A stretch of 64,000 nucleotides of DNA from Sacculina carcini (taxonomy: Eukaryota; Arthropoda; Thecostraca; Sacculinidae). Position numbers and translations under genes: made by a program. A model generated the notes under the pieces. That model searched no databases. It was not told where the DNA came from and worked only from the letters and a program-made list of their open reading frames with translations. This document shows, piece by piece, positions 1-12,251 of this stretch. The stretch's first letter is position 1. Every line of letters begins with the position of its first letter. The stretch lies in assembly GCA_916048095.2 (NCBI GenBank), contig OU696574.1, positions 4,763,001-4,827,000 of the forward strand, given 5' to 3'.

Positions 1-78
1 GTCTTGTTGAATTTAAATTAATGCATTAGCATTGTTTTTTGCCTGTATTGGGATGCTTTTTGGTGTTTTGTTGTAGAA

Positions 79-177
79 ATGTCACCAAAACCTAAGAGGA
101 GAAAGAGCTTTGTGGGTATTAACAAGAATTTAGCCTTTGCGGAGAAGAACAAGGATATTTTTAGGTTACTTTTATAG
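79..177 (+). other. Short basic ORF in flank, unassigned
   Basis: A 32-codon reading frame starts with ATG at 79 and stops at 175-177. It begins Met-Ser-Pro-Lys and has a basic KRRK stretch at residues 6-9. A splice-acceptor-like pyrimidine tract ending in TTGTAG lies just before the start codon. The rest of 1-352 is AT-rich DNA with degenerate TTTAAATCA-type repeats like those at 6975-7010. The ORF could be the first exon of a broken hAT transposase, because hAT debris lies on the other side of the gypsy insertion, but nothing in its residues proves that. It may be chance. Confidence 0.15.
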
Positions 178-356
178 GTGACCTTTTCCTGAAAATATGT
201 TTACTTTATCCTATTTGTTTAGGTTTATTTTTACAGGGTCGGTGATTTTTTCATTTATTTAAAAAAATCATAAAAATCGGATTTATTTTATTTAAATCAG
301 ATTTTTATATTTATATCGTTTTTTATACTTTTTCGTATATTAAACGTCATTATTAC

Positions 357-575
357 TTTTGTGTTTAAGTGTTCCCCAAATACAAACACAAATCTCAACG
401 TGAATTCTTTGTTGAAACCATACTATTTACATACATCACAATATCTTTTATAACAAATACAACCATACAATCACAACACCATTCTCATTCCACAACCAAC
501 AACCACTTCGCGATTGCCGCGTTGCCAGAATCTTTCAGTCGCAAACTTGTTTGCCACCTTGGCGGAAACGCCACA
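357..575 (-). repeat. A1 3' LTR (219 bp)
   Basis: On the element strand this LTR starts TGTGGCG and ends ACACAAAA. It matches 5196-5414, 19968-20186 and 23864-24082 with a few substitutions. The left boundary is fixed by the ATTAC target duplication at 352-356. Confidence 0.93.
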
Positions 576-3500
576 TGCTCCCCTCCGTAGTTTCAGACAT
601 CACTCTGACATAGTCCCTCAGGAACCTCGGTGGTTGTCGCATTCTCACAGGATACCGTCGCTGTGGTTCGCTGATCACACCGTCCTGATGTCTTCTCGTC
701 GATTCGTGATCGGCCTCTTCGTCTATTTCTGGGAGGTCTTCATCAGCAGCTCCAGCCGATTGTCCGATGTAACGCGGCAGCAGTTGATTGACATGACGTT
801 TCCAATGTCCCAAATCTGTTTTGATGATATAGACGTTTCTGTATTTTCTGACAACAACACCATCAATCCACTTCGGACCACGCGAATAATTCCTGGCGAA
901 CACCTTCGTGTTGATGTCGAAATTACGTTTGTTGCTAGTGAAGTATCTCGGCGTCTTTTCTACCGTGGCACTAGCTGGTCCAACCTTGTCTTCTGAACTC
1001 TGCCATGAAGTATCTCCGCCGGTGATTTATCGTCTAGTTCGTCCATAGGTGACATTCGATATGTCATCAGAATCGTTCTAAAAACAGCCGTTAGGTCAGG
1101 CTGGTCTTTGTGATGACAATTTTTCTTTAATCCCTGTTTTAAAGTTTGTTCAAATCTTTCCGCTTCACCATTTGACGCTGGGTGGAACGGAGGAGCTGTA
1201 ACGTGCTCAATTCCGCACTCTGCGCAGAATGTTTCAAACTCGTCACTAGTGAACTGTGCTCCGTTATCTGACACAATTGTCTCCGGATAACCTTCAATGG
1301 CAAATATGTTTGACAATTGCTGAATAGTATCCGCAGAGGTGGTTCTCCCCACGCTCATTTTTGCAACATATGGAAATTTTGAATGGGATTCCACACATAC
1401 CAGCCACATTTGATTCCTAAACGGTCCAGCATAATCGACGTGCACTCTTGACCAGGGATGTTCAGTTTTCGGCCACGAATGATAGGTTTTCGTCGGCTCA
1501 TTTGCGTTCTCTCTACACGCCTCACATTGTCTCACCATCTCGGTTATATCTTTGTCTAAATTCGGCCACCAGATGTATCTTCTGGCATTTTGTTTCATGC
1601 GAACGATGCCCCAATGGGATTCATGAAGCATACGAAGTACTTTACCACGTAGTTTCCTTGGTATTACAGTCCTAACACGTTGATTTTCATGACGAAGCAT
1701 CAAAACACCTTTGTGCACTATGAAATTTAATCTGTTCACCCAATACGGTCGAATTTCATCGCTGATATTTTCGCGTTCCGGCCAAGACCCAGTCGACACA
1801 TAACTCATGACTGATTTCAGCAACCTATCTGTCTCTATCAATTTTAAAATATCATGTATATTAACTGGATTACCCTCCAATTCTTCGTTTATGACATGCG
1901 TAGTCTCATGTCTTTCCAATTGCCTTACTTATTATTATTACTTACTTATCCTTACTTATTTATTATTTATTAATATTTATTCTTATTTATTGATGGCTGT
2001 TTTTTAATGAATCACATATTTATTGTGGATTGTTATTATTTATTGAGGAACGTGGGCGGAGTGACATTATGGATTGTTATCGGATGATGGTTTATTATTA
2101 ATTGTTATTTATTTATTATTTTCTTTCCAACTCTCTTTCTAGACTTTTTTCTCTTCGAACTCTCTTTCTCTCTGAATCTTTTGGGCGCTTCCGGTACATG
2201 GGGCCACCTTAGGGTGGTAATAGTGCTTGCACTCTTCCCATGCTACTGGATTTGCCTGTAATTAATAATAATAATAATAATAATAATTGCTCTTTTTCGT
2301 CAAAATCTACATCTGGACCCATTGGTAGTCGTGAAAGTCCATCAGCATATCCATGGAGCTCTGTATTTCTGTAGCGAATATCATATCGGAATGGCATTAG
2401 TTCCAAAGCCCACCTTTGTAGTCTCTGTGACGCTAGTACAGGTATATTTTTGCTAGGATTGAATATGTGCATCAGAGGCTTGTTGTCGGTCACTAGAATA
2501 AACTTTCGATCACGTAGATATTTTTGAAATTTTTCGATTCCATACTAGATTGCAAGTGCTTCTCGGTCAAGTTGCGAATAGTTCTTCTGATGTTCTGTTA
2601 GCGTTTTAGACGCAAACGCAATCGGATACTCTTTTCCGTCATCTTCGATTTGCATGAGCGCCACTCCAACTCCATATGGTGAGGAGTCCGTGGCCAGAAC
2701 AGACGTTTTTGTTGGATCAAAATGAACCAATGTTGTCGCTTTGATTATATCTTCTTTCAATATCTTGAATGCTGATTCACAGCGTTGATTCCACACAAAT
2801 GATGATTGCTTTCGTCGCAAATTGTTCAACGGCTCTGCCTTGGTTGACATATTTTCTATGAACGTTCCATAAAAGTTCACTTTACCCAGAAATGCTTCTA
2901 CTTCTTTGACGTTTGTCGGTCTTGGCATTTGAAATATGGCCTGCACTCTGTTGTTACTGGGTCGCTTGCCGTGCTTGTCAATTATATGCCCCAAATACTG
3001 GACTTGATCTTGAAAGAAATTACATTTTTTCCTCGCGTACTGTCATGCCGTACTCTCGGATTCTGTTCAGTACGTTCTCCAGATTCTTCATGTGTTCTTC
3101 GTCATCATCACCTGTAATTATCACATCGTCCAAATATGCCGCAACACCAGGCAAATCACTAACCATGGAATCCATCAATCGCTTAAAAATCGCTGGACTC
3201 GATGCTACACCAAAACAAAGTCGGTTGTACCTGTACAAACCGTACGGTGTATTTATAGTCACGAACTGTTTGCTTTCATCGTCCAGTTCCACCTGTAAGT
3301 ACGCATCGGTGAAATCGAGAGTGGAGAATTTATTTCCCCCTTGCAGTTTCACCAATATATCATCTAGAGATGGAATAGAGTGCTGGTCAACCTCCAGTTG
3401 ATTATTTAGCTGTTTGAAATCGCCACATATGCGTATTTTTCCAGACGGCTTGGCCACGCACACTATAGGATACGCATGTTCGCTATAGTTAACTGGCTGC

Positions 3501-5114
3501 AACACTTTCATGCTCAAACGATCCAACTCTACCTTTTTTAGCTTCACGTCGTGCGTAGGGAATTACTCTCGGTTTTGCGAATGACGGTTGTGCCGTAGCT
3601 TTCAGCGTCAACTTGGCTTGTAGTTTATTGCACTGTCCCAGTTCATCACATAATACATCATGAAATTTCTCTTTCAACATTTTCAGTTTGGATTGTACCT
3701 GAGCCGATTGTTGTCGCACTTTCGTAATATGTGTTCTTGGCTCAGATTGTGACACAGCGTCCATAATGACGTACAATGTTTCATCCTCTTCAAACATCGA
3801 TAAACCCTTTTTTGTGAGCCCAAGCTGATCGCTTAGATCTAGGCCCAACAAATTCGCACGTTTAATTGCATTGACAACCACCAGCGTACAATTTTTATGT
3901 AGCTGTTCACAGACTCTGATGTCCACCACGCACTCGCCTTTTACTTCGAGCGGGTGGTCCGCGTACGCTGTTAATTGCCGCTCTGTGGGACAAATAGGTA
4001 GACTTCCCAACCTTTTGTATCCGTCCAATCCAATTATTGAGCACGACGCCGCCGTGTCCCACTGAAATTCCAGTGTTTGATCACGGACAACGACTGGAAT
4101 GAAAACTTTGTTACCGCATCTTCTGTAGTTCTTTTGCTGCACTGCATACACTGAATCTGTTGTTTTGTAACCGGGGTGCCTGCGCCGCTGGAATCCCCTT
4201 CTTTCGGCGCTTCTACGCAGTTCAGCGTCACGGCACACTGCTGATATGTGTCCGATGCGGTGACATGTATTGCACTCGGTGTTCTTTCTTGGGCAATCTC
4301 GTCGCTCATGTGTTTCATAACATTGCGGACATCCTTTGAATAGTTCTACCTGGTTTTATCGCTTGCCAAACTGTTCACATTTTTTCTCCGAAATTCTTTG
4401 CACTGCGTCTTCCTGTTGAACATCATTGTTGGGTGGTTGGTCGCTCAATATACGATCAGTCTCGACAGTCCTGACGTAAAGCGCCGCTTTCTTCAGCACT
4501 TGATCAAGTGTCGGATCCGGTTCGATGAGACACTGTCTCCTCACTTCATGGTGTGGTGCTTCTTTGATGATCACATCACGAATCATTTGGTCCACATAGG
4601 AGCCAGTACACCCCTGTTTTGAACACCCGAATTTGCACTCTGTGCTCAAACCGCGCAACTGCGCTGCCCAGTACTCATACCTTTGACCCGGTTGCATTTT
4701 GTGAGTGTAGAACTTGTGCCTTGCTGCTCGTACGTGCACCGAAGACTTGAAGTGTAGCTGGAGTTTCTCTTTTAGCTCCGCGAGTGGTTGGTGCGTTAGA
4801 TCGTCACGAGTCTCATACAAATTCTGCAGCAGGTTGAATGTTTCTGCACCGATCCACGATAAAAACATCGCTCGTTGTTGCGCTTCATCCGTGATATTGT
4901 ACGCCAGGAGATGCTGGTTGAAACGTACCATGTACTGATCAAACGGCTCTCGTTCTTTTTTGAATTCTTCGAATCGAGGAATTGCTGACTGACTAGCAGC
5001 GTTTGTGCGCTGAGTTTTATCAGAAAGTGCGCGTTTTGTTAGTGCCTCCAAGATCAGCTGCATATTTTTGTTTTGTGCTTCTATCAATGCCATAATATCT
5101 GGTGATGCCGCCAT
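535..5114 (-). pseudogene. Broken gag-pol of gypsy A1
   Basis: Reading on the minus strand, gag begins at 5114 and stays open to a stop near 4353. The two Cys-His knuckles follow at about 4310-4225. A protease-like segment near 4050 reads DTAAS where DTGAS is usual. RT follows (YLDDV motif near 3125), then RNase H (about 2700-2300) and integrase (HHCC zinc motif and D,D,E residues, about 1920-960). The chromodomain-like tail ends at 535. Breaks compared with A2: a stop after gag, a frame change near 3540, one extra base near 3018, a stop near 2546, and the insertion at 1924-2290. It carries the protease and N-terminal RT region that A2 lacks. Confidence 0.9.
1924..2290 (+). mobile_element. 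Short retroposon-like insertion in A1
   Basis: A2 reads straight through CCAATTGCTCTTTTT here, whereas A1 has 367 extra bases between two copies of ATTGC. That proves a secondary insertion with a short target duplication. The insert has TTA/ATT-rich ends and finishes with a (TAA)n run at about 2262-2286, as expected for the tail of a SINE or truncated LINE on the plus strand. No coding potential or tRNA box is recognisable in it. Confidence 0.7.
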
Positions 5115-5176
5115 TTGAGTTTTTTTCTCTACCCCAAATATATCTCAAAACCAATATTCAACACAACCTTCACTTT

Positions 5177-5194
5177 ATCCCACTTCTGACACCA
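5177..5194 (-). promoter_or_regulatory. A1 primer binding site, tRNA-Leu(CAG) type
   Basis: One base inside the 5' LTR, the plus strand reads ATCCCACTTCTGACACCA. That is the 3' end of eukaryotic tRNA-Leu(CAG) plus CCA, as I know the tRNA sequence. The element strand is therefore perfectly complementary over 18 nt and would prime minus-strand cDNA. The A2 site at 23845-23862 has one mismatch. Confidence 0.85.
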
Positions 5195-5195
5195 C

Positions 5196-5414
5196 TTTTG
5201 TGTTTAAGTGTTCCCCAAATACAGACACAAATCTCAACGTGAATTCTTTGTTAAAACTATACTATTTGCATACATCACAATATCTTTTATAACAAATACA
5301 ACCATACAATCACAACACCATTCTCATTCCACAACCAACAACCACTTCGCGATTGCCGCGTTGCCAACATCCTTCAGTCGCAAACTTGGTTGCCACCTTG
5401 GCGGAAACGCCACA
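5196..5414 (-). repeat. A1 5' LTR (219 bp)
   Basis: This is the upstream LTR in the sense of the element. It has the same length as its partner and is followed by the second ATTAC copy at 5415-5419. Confidence 0.93.
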
Positions 5415-5419
5415 ATTAC

Positions 5420-5501
5420 CATTCTTACCTGATTTTAATTTTTCATAGGCATCCTCGCACACCCTAAGAATGGGCCTCGCACCCCCGGTTAAGAACCACT
5501 G
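5420..5501 (-). mobile_element. hAT-type terminal sequence fragment
   Basis: On the minus strand, 5501 leftward reads CAGTGGTTCTTAACCGGGGG. This is the CAGNGGTTCTTAACC form of terminal inverted repeat seen in Charlie/ZBED-like hAT elements. Gypsy A1 landed about 85 bp inside this end. The opposite end was not identified. Confidence 0.5.
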
Positions 5502-5542
5502 CACTAGATGATGTGCGACGGTAATCTGCTCGCCAACATGCG

Positions 5543-6022
5543 ATGACGACGCTCATCTGCTCGCCAACATGCTTCATCCTTCATTGCAAGGTCATTCAAG
5601 GCTTCTTGAGACGTCTGTCTCAAGAAGAGATTTGCTCTGCAATGGAGTACGCTAACGTGGAGCATAAGAAGCTGGTGCCCATCATTATGAAGTTGCAGGC
5701 AAAGTCGCCGCCTTTTCAACAGTTCAAGTTCGCTGAATCTGTTACCGAAAAGCTGTCTGCCATCAAGTGGTTGGAATTACACTCGAGTTTTCTAGATGAT
5801 GAAGTCATGACTTCGGTGCGGCCATTACTGACAGCAGTTGCCTCGTCCTCCGGAGTGGAGAGAGTGTTCTCTTCCTATGGGCTGGTCCACTCCAAAGTGA
5901 GGAACCGCTTAGGAACAGAGATGTCTGCCAAGTTAGTTTTTTTGTTTAAGGCTATGAATTATGATGCGCAAACTCCACACAAAATGACGTGTCTTGTCCA
6001 CATTTGTCATGATGTTTTTTGA
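5543..6022 (+). pseudogene. hAT transposase C-terminal (dimerisation) remnant
   Basis: The open frame ends in the hAT C-terminal dimerisation signature: a stretch reading SSGVERVFSSYGLVHSKVRN, near residues 110-130, followed by L-rich sequence and a stop at 6020-6022. Only the last roughly 140 residues of a transposase are present. The catalytic D,D,E part is absent, and the start of the frame is arbitrary because the direct repeat of CTGCTCGCCAACATG at 5525-5575 sits there. It encodes no complete enzyme. It is probably the broken end of a BED-finger hAT element with AT-rich flanks. Confidence 0.75.
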
Positions 6023-7292
6023 TGTTTTGAATAAAATGTGCATACTTTAGTGTTCATCTTTTACTTTATCAATGTGATTAAGCATTGCACCAAGCTATTA
6101 GCAAATGTTATAAATACTAAAATATATATCAAGAAGGAAACGTTTCTGCAATTTTACTGACACATTTAAATTAATAAATTATGTGAAGCCATCAAGTGAT
6201 GTGTAAAATAATTACGTACTTTTTGAGAAAAATGCAAATGGAATTTTTTTTGCAGATTTTACATACATGTCAAATCCGGTGAACAGCACTAATGTAGATT
6301 CTGAACTATCCACTAACAGTGTTTGATTTGTGTCACTGATATCAAATTGGTTGATTTAAACCATTTAGACCAGCCTGATTTGAAGTAGCTCCATTCAAAC
6401 AACAGAAGAGCACATATAACACATAACACATATATAGCACATCTTGCTATGACACTATATGAAAAGAAACTCAAACATGTCAATAAAACTTAAAAAATGG
6501 AAATCAAAAGTGTATGTGGATAAAACATCAAAAATGTATTCAGATATATACATTGATAGAGATGGAGGTAAATAATCCCAAACAAAAGTGGGAAATTCAA
6601 TTGATTTCAGTGTCGTTACAATTATGTTACAGTGCATTGTGCGATGATTACGCTGTGGTTATTTTTCATCGTTGAAAATTTTGAAAACCACTGGACTACA
6701 TACAGCTGAGGAAAAATTGGCCAAGATGGTCACTCGCTTCACTTCACTCACTTTCAGTCACTAGATACGCCACTGTCAGATGCACTCACGACATGTACCA
6801 TTTTAGCCAACGTCGATACTCATCGATATTCATCGCATCGTACTTCGTCCGCTGAGCGTTTGGCCAAAATGGTTCGTTGGCTAAAGCGGTCGTAACGGCA
6901 TTTGAATAAGCCACCCCCGGTAAGTTATCACTTAGTAAAACCGCACAATATTTTTAAAATGAATTAAATAACTGAATTCGATTTAAATCATTTATTTAAA
7001 TCAGTCAACCCTGCTTTTTTATATCCCTAGCAATAAATAACTGTATTCGTTATATACATAATTAAATGTTTTCTCATTCTCATCAGAAATATCAACTGGA
7101 GTCAGTTCTTCAGCAATACAGGCCAATTATTCGTCACCATCATGTCAGAGGAGTAATCAAATATTTCATCACATATATCATTACATACTGGTGCTAACAC
7201 TCTTACTCTCATGTATAACAGACACCCCCCTGTTTTTAGAGTGAAAATGTGTACCAAGAAAGAGTCTCTTATACACGAGAAAATACTATATA
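6023..7292. other. Non-coding, degenerate repeat sequence
   Basis: No gene is recognised. The stretch contains AT-rich 3'-flank-like sequence, a partial inverted repeat around 6805-6890 (TTTTAGCCAACG and CGTTGGCTAAA), and at 6975-7013 a TTTAAATCA-rich end that on the minus strand starts GCAGGGTTGACTGATTTAAA. That last segment looks like the terminal repeat of another hAT-like element. Confidence 0.4.
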
Positions 7293-8351
7293 TACAGTCG
7301 GTATATTATTATTATTATTATTATTAACGTTTATTTGTATAGCGCACATTAAAACACACGCGCGAAAAGACAAATCTTGGTGCAAAAATATAAACAAATA
7401 AGTAAGACACGCCGCTTAGGGAAAACAAACATGCGGTCAATATACACACCCACAAGCACACACACTCACACAAACACACACACACACACACACACAAACA
7501 TACTCATGCACACACACCGCAAAATTGAAACATGGCAGTAAGAAAGAGCATAAAAAATAACAAGAAAACTTCTAGTAAATACATCACGCGAGACGGGTAC
7601 GGTATGACAGCTCAGAGCGAAGCGTAAGGAGTAAGAGAGTGAGAGTCATGATCAAAAGATTTATCAAAGAGATGATTGCGCAGAGAAGAGGAAAACGATG
7701 ATAAGGATGTGGAGGTGATAACATGGAGGGAAGAGAGTTTTACAAACGTGGAGCATAGAAAGGGAAGGATTTACTAGACCAGGTAGATTCATTGAGGGCT
7801 CGTGGACAGGTTAAAGGAAGAGGATGACTGGAAAGAAAGTTATTAGAGAGTGTAAGAAGCTGCGAGAGGTATGTAGGTTGCCGAGGGTCATGCAAAAGTT
7901 TATAAACAAGACAGCAAATTTTAAAGTGGATGCGAGGGATGATCGGAAGCCATCGAAGATTGTAGAGTTAGGGTGTGGTATGACGAAAGTGGGAAGAAGA
8001 AAACACGAAACGACAAAATTTATTAATGACATGTTGCAGGATTTTCAGAGAGGAGCGAGGTACATGGAAATATAAAGAATTGCAGTAGTTGATTCTTGAA
8101 AAGATGAAACAATGAATCAGTTTAACCCATTTTTTTCCGGAATTAGAATTACTTACCGATTTTGATCATATCAATATGAGTTAATCAGAAGGGTAATAAG
8201 AAGATAATGATATGAAACAATTATTTGAATTCCGTTTATTTTATGAGAAATAGGCTGGTACCATATGGTACCACTAGGACATAACGAGTACAAAATAACA
8301 TAGACCAAAACATTACGCGAACATACAATATAATATGATACAATATATATA

Positions 8352-9720
8352 TCTATAATAATAAAGCTCAACGTACGTGTGTGAGTGTGTGTGCAGAACG
8401 GCACATTGGTGTATATATATTGGTGTGTGTGTCTGTGTGTCGATATGCCATGACTCACGTGCATTGCAGCGAGCGTTTGCAGCGAGCGTTTGCAAATGCC
8501 CAGTGGCGTGCAGAGTGCGTAGTAAAACAGAGTGTTTAAATAAGTACATTGTCGTGCATGTGCGTGTTCCACAGGCGTTTTTCGAGTGGATATGTGTAGC
8601 TTACCAATATTGTAATTGTAATTAACATTTATTTTCTACTGGTGTTTGTTTTTCACCATTATTCTACACACTGCGCCATTCAGTTGAGCGATTGCTAGAA
8701 ACGCCCATGCGAGATTGCCACCTCAGGCAATGCCACCTAAACTATCTAGGTGGCGTTGCCTCAGGCACACACACACTCACATACACACTGACATATATGC
8801 ACACACACACACACATACACACTGACATAGATGCACACACACACACACATACACATACAGGTACACGTACACACACACACACACACACACATACATACAC
8901 AGTGTACAGAACGGCACACTGATGTATATATTGGTGTGTGTGTCTGTGTGTCGATATACCATGACTCACGTGCATTGCAGCGAGCGTTTGCAAATGCACA
9001 GTGCGTAGTAAAACGGAGTGTTTAATTAAGTACATCGTCGTGCATGTGCGTGTTCCAGAAGCGTTTTTCAAGTGTATATGTGTAGCTTACCAATATTGTA
9101 ATTGTAATTATCATATATTTTTCTATTGGTGTTTGTTTTTTACCTTTATTCTACACACTTTTGTCATTCAGTTGAGCGATTGCTAGAAACTTCCCTGCCA
9201 GATTGCCACCACATCTTTTCTGCGAACTGTTCTTGCATAATTTTGCAATTCTTCCCAGGAATTGCACACACGATACCGTTTTGCATTTTGTATTGGTATG
9301 TGTGTCCGTGTGCCGAAATTCTATGAACGAACACGTGTGCAGCCAGTGTTTGTATGCGTGTGCGTCTGTATGTGCGATGCGAACTTATATAATGTCGTGC
9401 ACACGGATTGTGCAACATTTTGATGATCAGACGGCGATTCTGTCGCAGGCTGGTTAAACATACCAGAACCATAATACCAATATTCGCGTGCCTTTGGCAC
9501 TAATAGTTGAAGCGCGTATCCGACTCAATGTGAGTATGAACACTTGTTTGCATTGGCCTTGACGTTTGCTTCAAGTGCATTATCATCATATTTGCATTGC
9601 TATCCCAGACAAAACTCAAGGCGACCGCATCACTTACAATACTACAAACGAAGCTACGAGACGCACGTAGTGCGGATCTACTAGCGACCATAACCGCACG
9701 AAGTGCGGAACTTGTCGCTA

Positions 9721-9721
<1 letters not shown>
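8352..9721 (+). mobile_element. Non-autonomous Helitron inside piggyBac
   Basis: The 5' end TCTATAATAATAAAG follows an A at 8351. The 3' end is CTAG (9718-9721) followed by T at 9722. A perfect hairpin, CCGCAC-GAA-GTGCGG at 9694-9708, lies 9 nt upstream of CTAG. These are the three Helitron hallmarks (5' TC, 3' hairpin plus CTRR, insertion between A and T). A second hairpin (9662-9674) followed by another CTAG at 9680-9683 sits just upstream. There is no Rep/helicase ORF, so it depends on another element. The body has a duplicated segment of about 310 bp. Confidence 0.72.
8395..9215 (+). repeat. Direct duplication within the Helitron
   Basis: The segment starting GCAGAACGGCACATTGG (about 8393-8715) recurs with substitutions at about 8905-9205. 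Both copies hold CATGACTCACGTGCATTGCA and GTAGCTTACCAATATTGTAA. Between them lie a short palindrome around ATGCCACCTAAACTATCTAG and (CA)n runs at 8765-8892. Confidence 0.8.
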
Positions 9722-9755
<34 letters not shown>

Positions 9756-9798
9756 CACACAAAATAACATACAAATACCTCACATTTAATTTATTTCA

Positions 9799-11596
9799 TT
9801 AGCTTCTTTGACAATGATACTTCTGGAAGCATCGAATGCATAAACCGACATCACATTTTGAGCACTGGGTACGTACTCTGGCTCCACACAATTCCCCGTC
9901 GCATCTGCGTCTTGCTCCATCCTGAGTAGGTTGAATGAAATGATCATATCGGTCATAGCGAGCTTCTAATTCGCCAGGTTTTGAGCTGGGCTTTCTTCCT
10001 TTAGATCTTGGATGATCTTGAAAGCGCTGTAGATAGCTCTTAACAATCTCTCTACGGAAGTGCAGGTGATCAATATTTTTCCCACCTTTTTTTGCCAAAA
10101 TCCACGCATTCTGAATGCTAGCATCAATCAGCCAGGTGAAAAGAGCCCACCACCATTTTTTACCCCTGTTTGAAATTCTATGACCATTTATATTTTGATC
10201 CATACGATCAGTACCACCCATATTTTTGTTGTATACATACACAACGTTGGGAATGTTGACTTGAATATGCTTCTTACATTGTTTCGACCAACGTGTAACT
10301 TTTCCAATGGGATCTTCACGAAGACATGTTGAAGCCATTGTAACAACAGCGTTGTCTTTCCATCTCGTAATATTGATTCCTGTCTCTTCTCGTTCACCGG
10401 TCACAGCATCAAAACATCCCGTCTAATTTATCTATGCATGACACTGATTTCAGGGGACAATTTTTTTCCAGACGATTTGATCGTAAAGTGCCAGTTGCAT
10501 CATAGCCATTCTTTCGAAGTTCAGCAAGCATTGGGATTGAGGTGAAGAGATTGTCAAAGAAGAAATGATAAGGGAGAACCTTTTTCTCTTCATTGTAATA
10601 ACTCAAGAGATAGAATACTGTTGATGGACATTTCCTTAACAAATTCTCTGTATCTTCATTACCTTGATATGTTTTACCTTGATATACATCAAAAGCACAC
10701 ATATATCCACTTGGAGTATTTTGACACCAAACCTTATAACCAAACCTAATTGTTTTGTTTCGTATGGCCTGCTTGCAACCATGCCTCTCAAGATATTCTA
10801 CCATTGCTTCGTCATGGGAAATATTTCTGCTAGGAATGAAATGTTGCATGAACTTTGATTGTAGATGAGTAATTAGTGGTCGTATCTTGGTATATTTATC
10901 AGAGACATTTATGTTGCTGGTATTGAAGTGTAAGCATTTTTTGAGGGTGTCAAATCGATCTCTCCTCATTGCATTTGATGCTGCTTCATTGAATATATCA
11001 GCAGATCTTGACCAGTACATGTGAGTTCTCGGGGTACAATTGTATCCACTAAGCACCAATATAGCTAAGAATACTTTCAGCTCTGAAGTTTGAGCATTCA
11101 CATCTGGCCAATTTCTTTTGAGTGAATATTTGGACATTTCATTCTTCATGTGGTCAAGAATATCTTCATCAATAAATAGTTCGAATAACTCAGAAGGGGA
11201 AAAATCTTTGTATTTTGAATAATTGCCTTCAGGAAATATTGCACTGTGTGAAGATGCTGTGTGAAGAGTCCAATTTAGCTGCTTTTTTTCTTTCCGCTTA
11301 GCTACTCTCTGTACACTCTTTTTCCGTTTCTTGGTTGAATTAGAGCTATCTTCAATCACAGCTTCTTCTACAATCTCATCTTCACTTTATTCATTGTCTA
11401 TATTAGACCGACGCGAGCGTAATTCAGCTGGGGCAGAAAGCTGTCTCCCTGAGAGGTTATCGACATTGTATTCTCCATCTAGATTTTCATCGCCAGAATC
11501 TTCGTCAGTTATATCAGCAACATCAGCAGGTTCAATGAAGACATGTTCAACTTGATTTTTATCATTGTCCATCAGTATATCCAATATCTCGTTCAT
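9799..11596 (-). pseudogene. piggyBac transposase, one stop and one frameshift
   Basis: This would be about 600 residues, the usual piggyBac length, starting at the ATG at 11594-11596. The acidic N-terminus is followed by the DDE transposase core. The three catalytic Asp are visible in the contexts SHDEAMVEY, FFFDNLFTS and MGGTDRMDQN. The C-terminus is a Cys-rich finger with repeated CxxC (about 9800-9900). It is interrupted by an in-frame TAA near 11385 and a one-base frame change near 10405. The catalytic residues and Cys-rich domain look unaltered, so inactivation may be recent, or one of the breaks may be a sequencing error. Confidence 0.9.
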
Positions 11597-12251
11597 AGAG
11601 AGAGAAATGTTGAAATGTTGAATCTGTGAGAAATATTGCAAAATTAATATTTTGTACACGTATCTCACTAGCGGTACCATATGGTACCACTGCGAGAAAA
11701 ATACCCGTACCTCTCTGAATTTGCAAAACGTGTTCTCAATTTATGATTGACATTATACATATATATATATATATATATATATATCCCATGAATATATACA
11801 TAGTCAAAGTTTGAGAAATGGACAGGAATGTGAAAATAAACTTACTTTTCGTGTGCCGCCATCTCGAAAGTTACAACTGTTATAAAGTCACATGCAATCA
11901 GCCTCACACCACAACTGCAAGATGCTTACTGACCTTGAAACTTGTCAAATCAGTAGCAGGCAGTGTGGGCTATGTGTAGAACATGTTTGAACTCGTTCTG
12001 TGCAACGATTTTCATTTGGTGTGCAATTTCAAAACTCAAATGCAGTTGGTACCGTATGGTACCGCTAGGAAAAAACGGGTTAATAGCTGAGGGACGGTCG
12101 AGAAAAGGGCGGATAGGATATAGCGAACGTAGAATGAGACGACAAGTGCGAGCAACAGCAGAAATATTTGCAGAAAAAGAAAGTGACGAATCCAGAATGA
12201 CTCCGAGATCACGAACACTTTGAGATAGGGGTAAAGGGAGCAGCGGAGGTG

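Larger units (their letters stand above)
357..5414 (-). mobile_element. Ty3/gypsy LTR retrotransposon A1 (degenerate full-length copy)
   Basis: This is a complete gypsy-type element on the minus strand with two 219-bp LTRs (357-575 and 5196-5414). It is bounded by a perfect 5-bp target duplication, ATTAC, at 352-356 and 5415-5419. The internal order on the minus strand is gag, zinc knuckle, protease, reverse transcriptase, RNase H and integrase, so it is Ty3/gypsy and not copia. The two LTRs differ at about 8 positions by eye. A polypurine tract lies beside the downstream LTR at about 576-588. The copy is dead: its frame is broken by frameshifts and stops, and a 367-bp unrelated insertion sits at 1924-2290. 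A shorter relative, A2, lies at 19968-24082. Confidence 0.95.
8122..12083 (-). mobile_element. piggyBac transposon inside LINE A
   Basis: The 3962-bp element is bounded by TTAA at 8122-8125 and 12080-12083. Its inverted ends read CCC-A/G-TTTTTTTCC. LINE sequence continues directly across the two TTAA sites, proving insertion into LINE A. A 16-bp palindrome, GGTACCATATGGTACC, recurs at 8257-8272, 11673-11688 and (one change) 12048-12063, near both ends. Transposase lies at 9799-11596 on the minus strand and is broken. A Helitron occupies 8352-9721 within it. Confidence 0.9.

Noticed and set aside
1924..2290. snoRNA or tRNA gene in the insertion within A1
   Set aside because: No box C/D, H/ACA or pol III boxes could be recognised. 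The TAA tail and duplication fit a retroposon better.
8377..9071. CRISPR-like or satellite array in the duplicated Helitron body
   Set aside because: There are only two long copies of about 310 bp with CA runs between, no short repeat-spacer pattern, and the host is eukaryotic.
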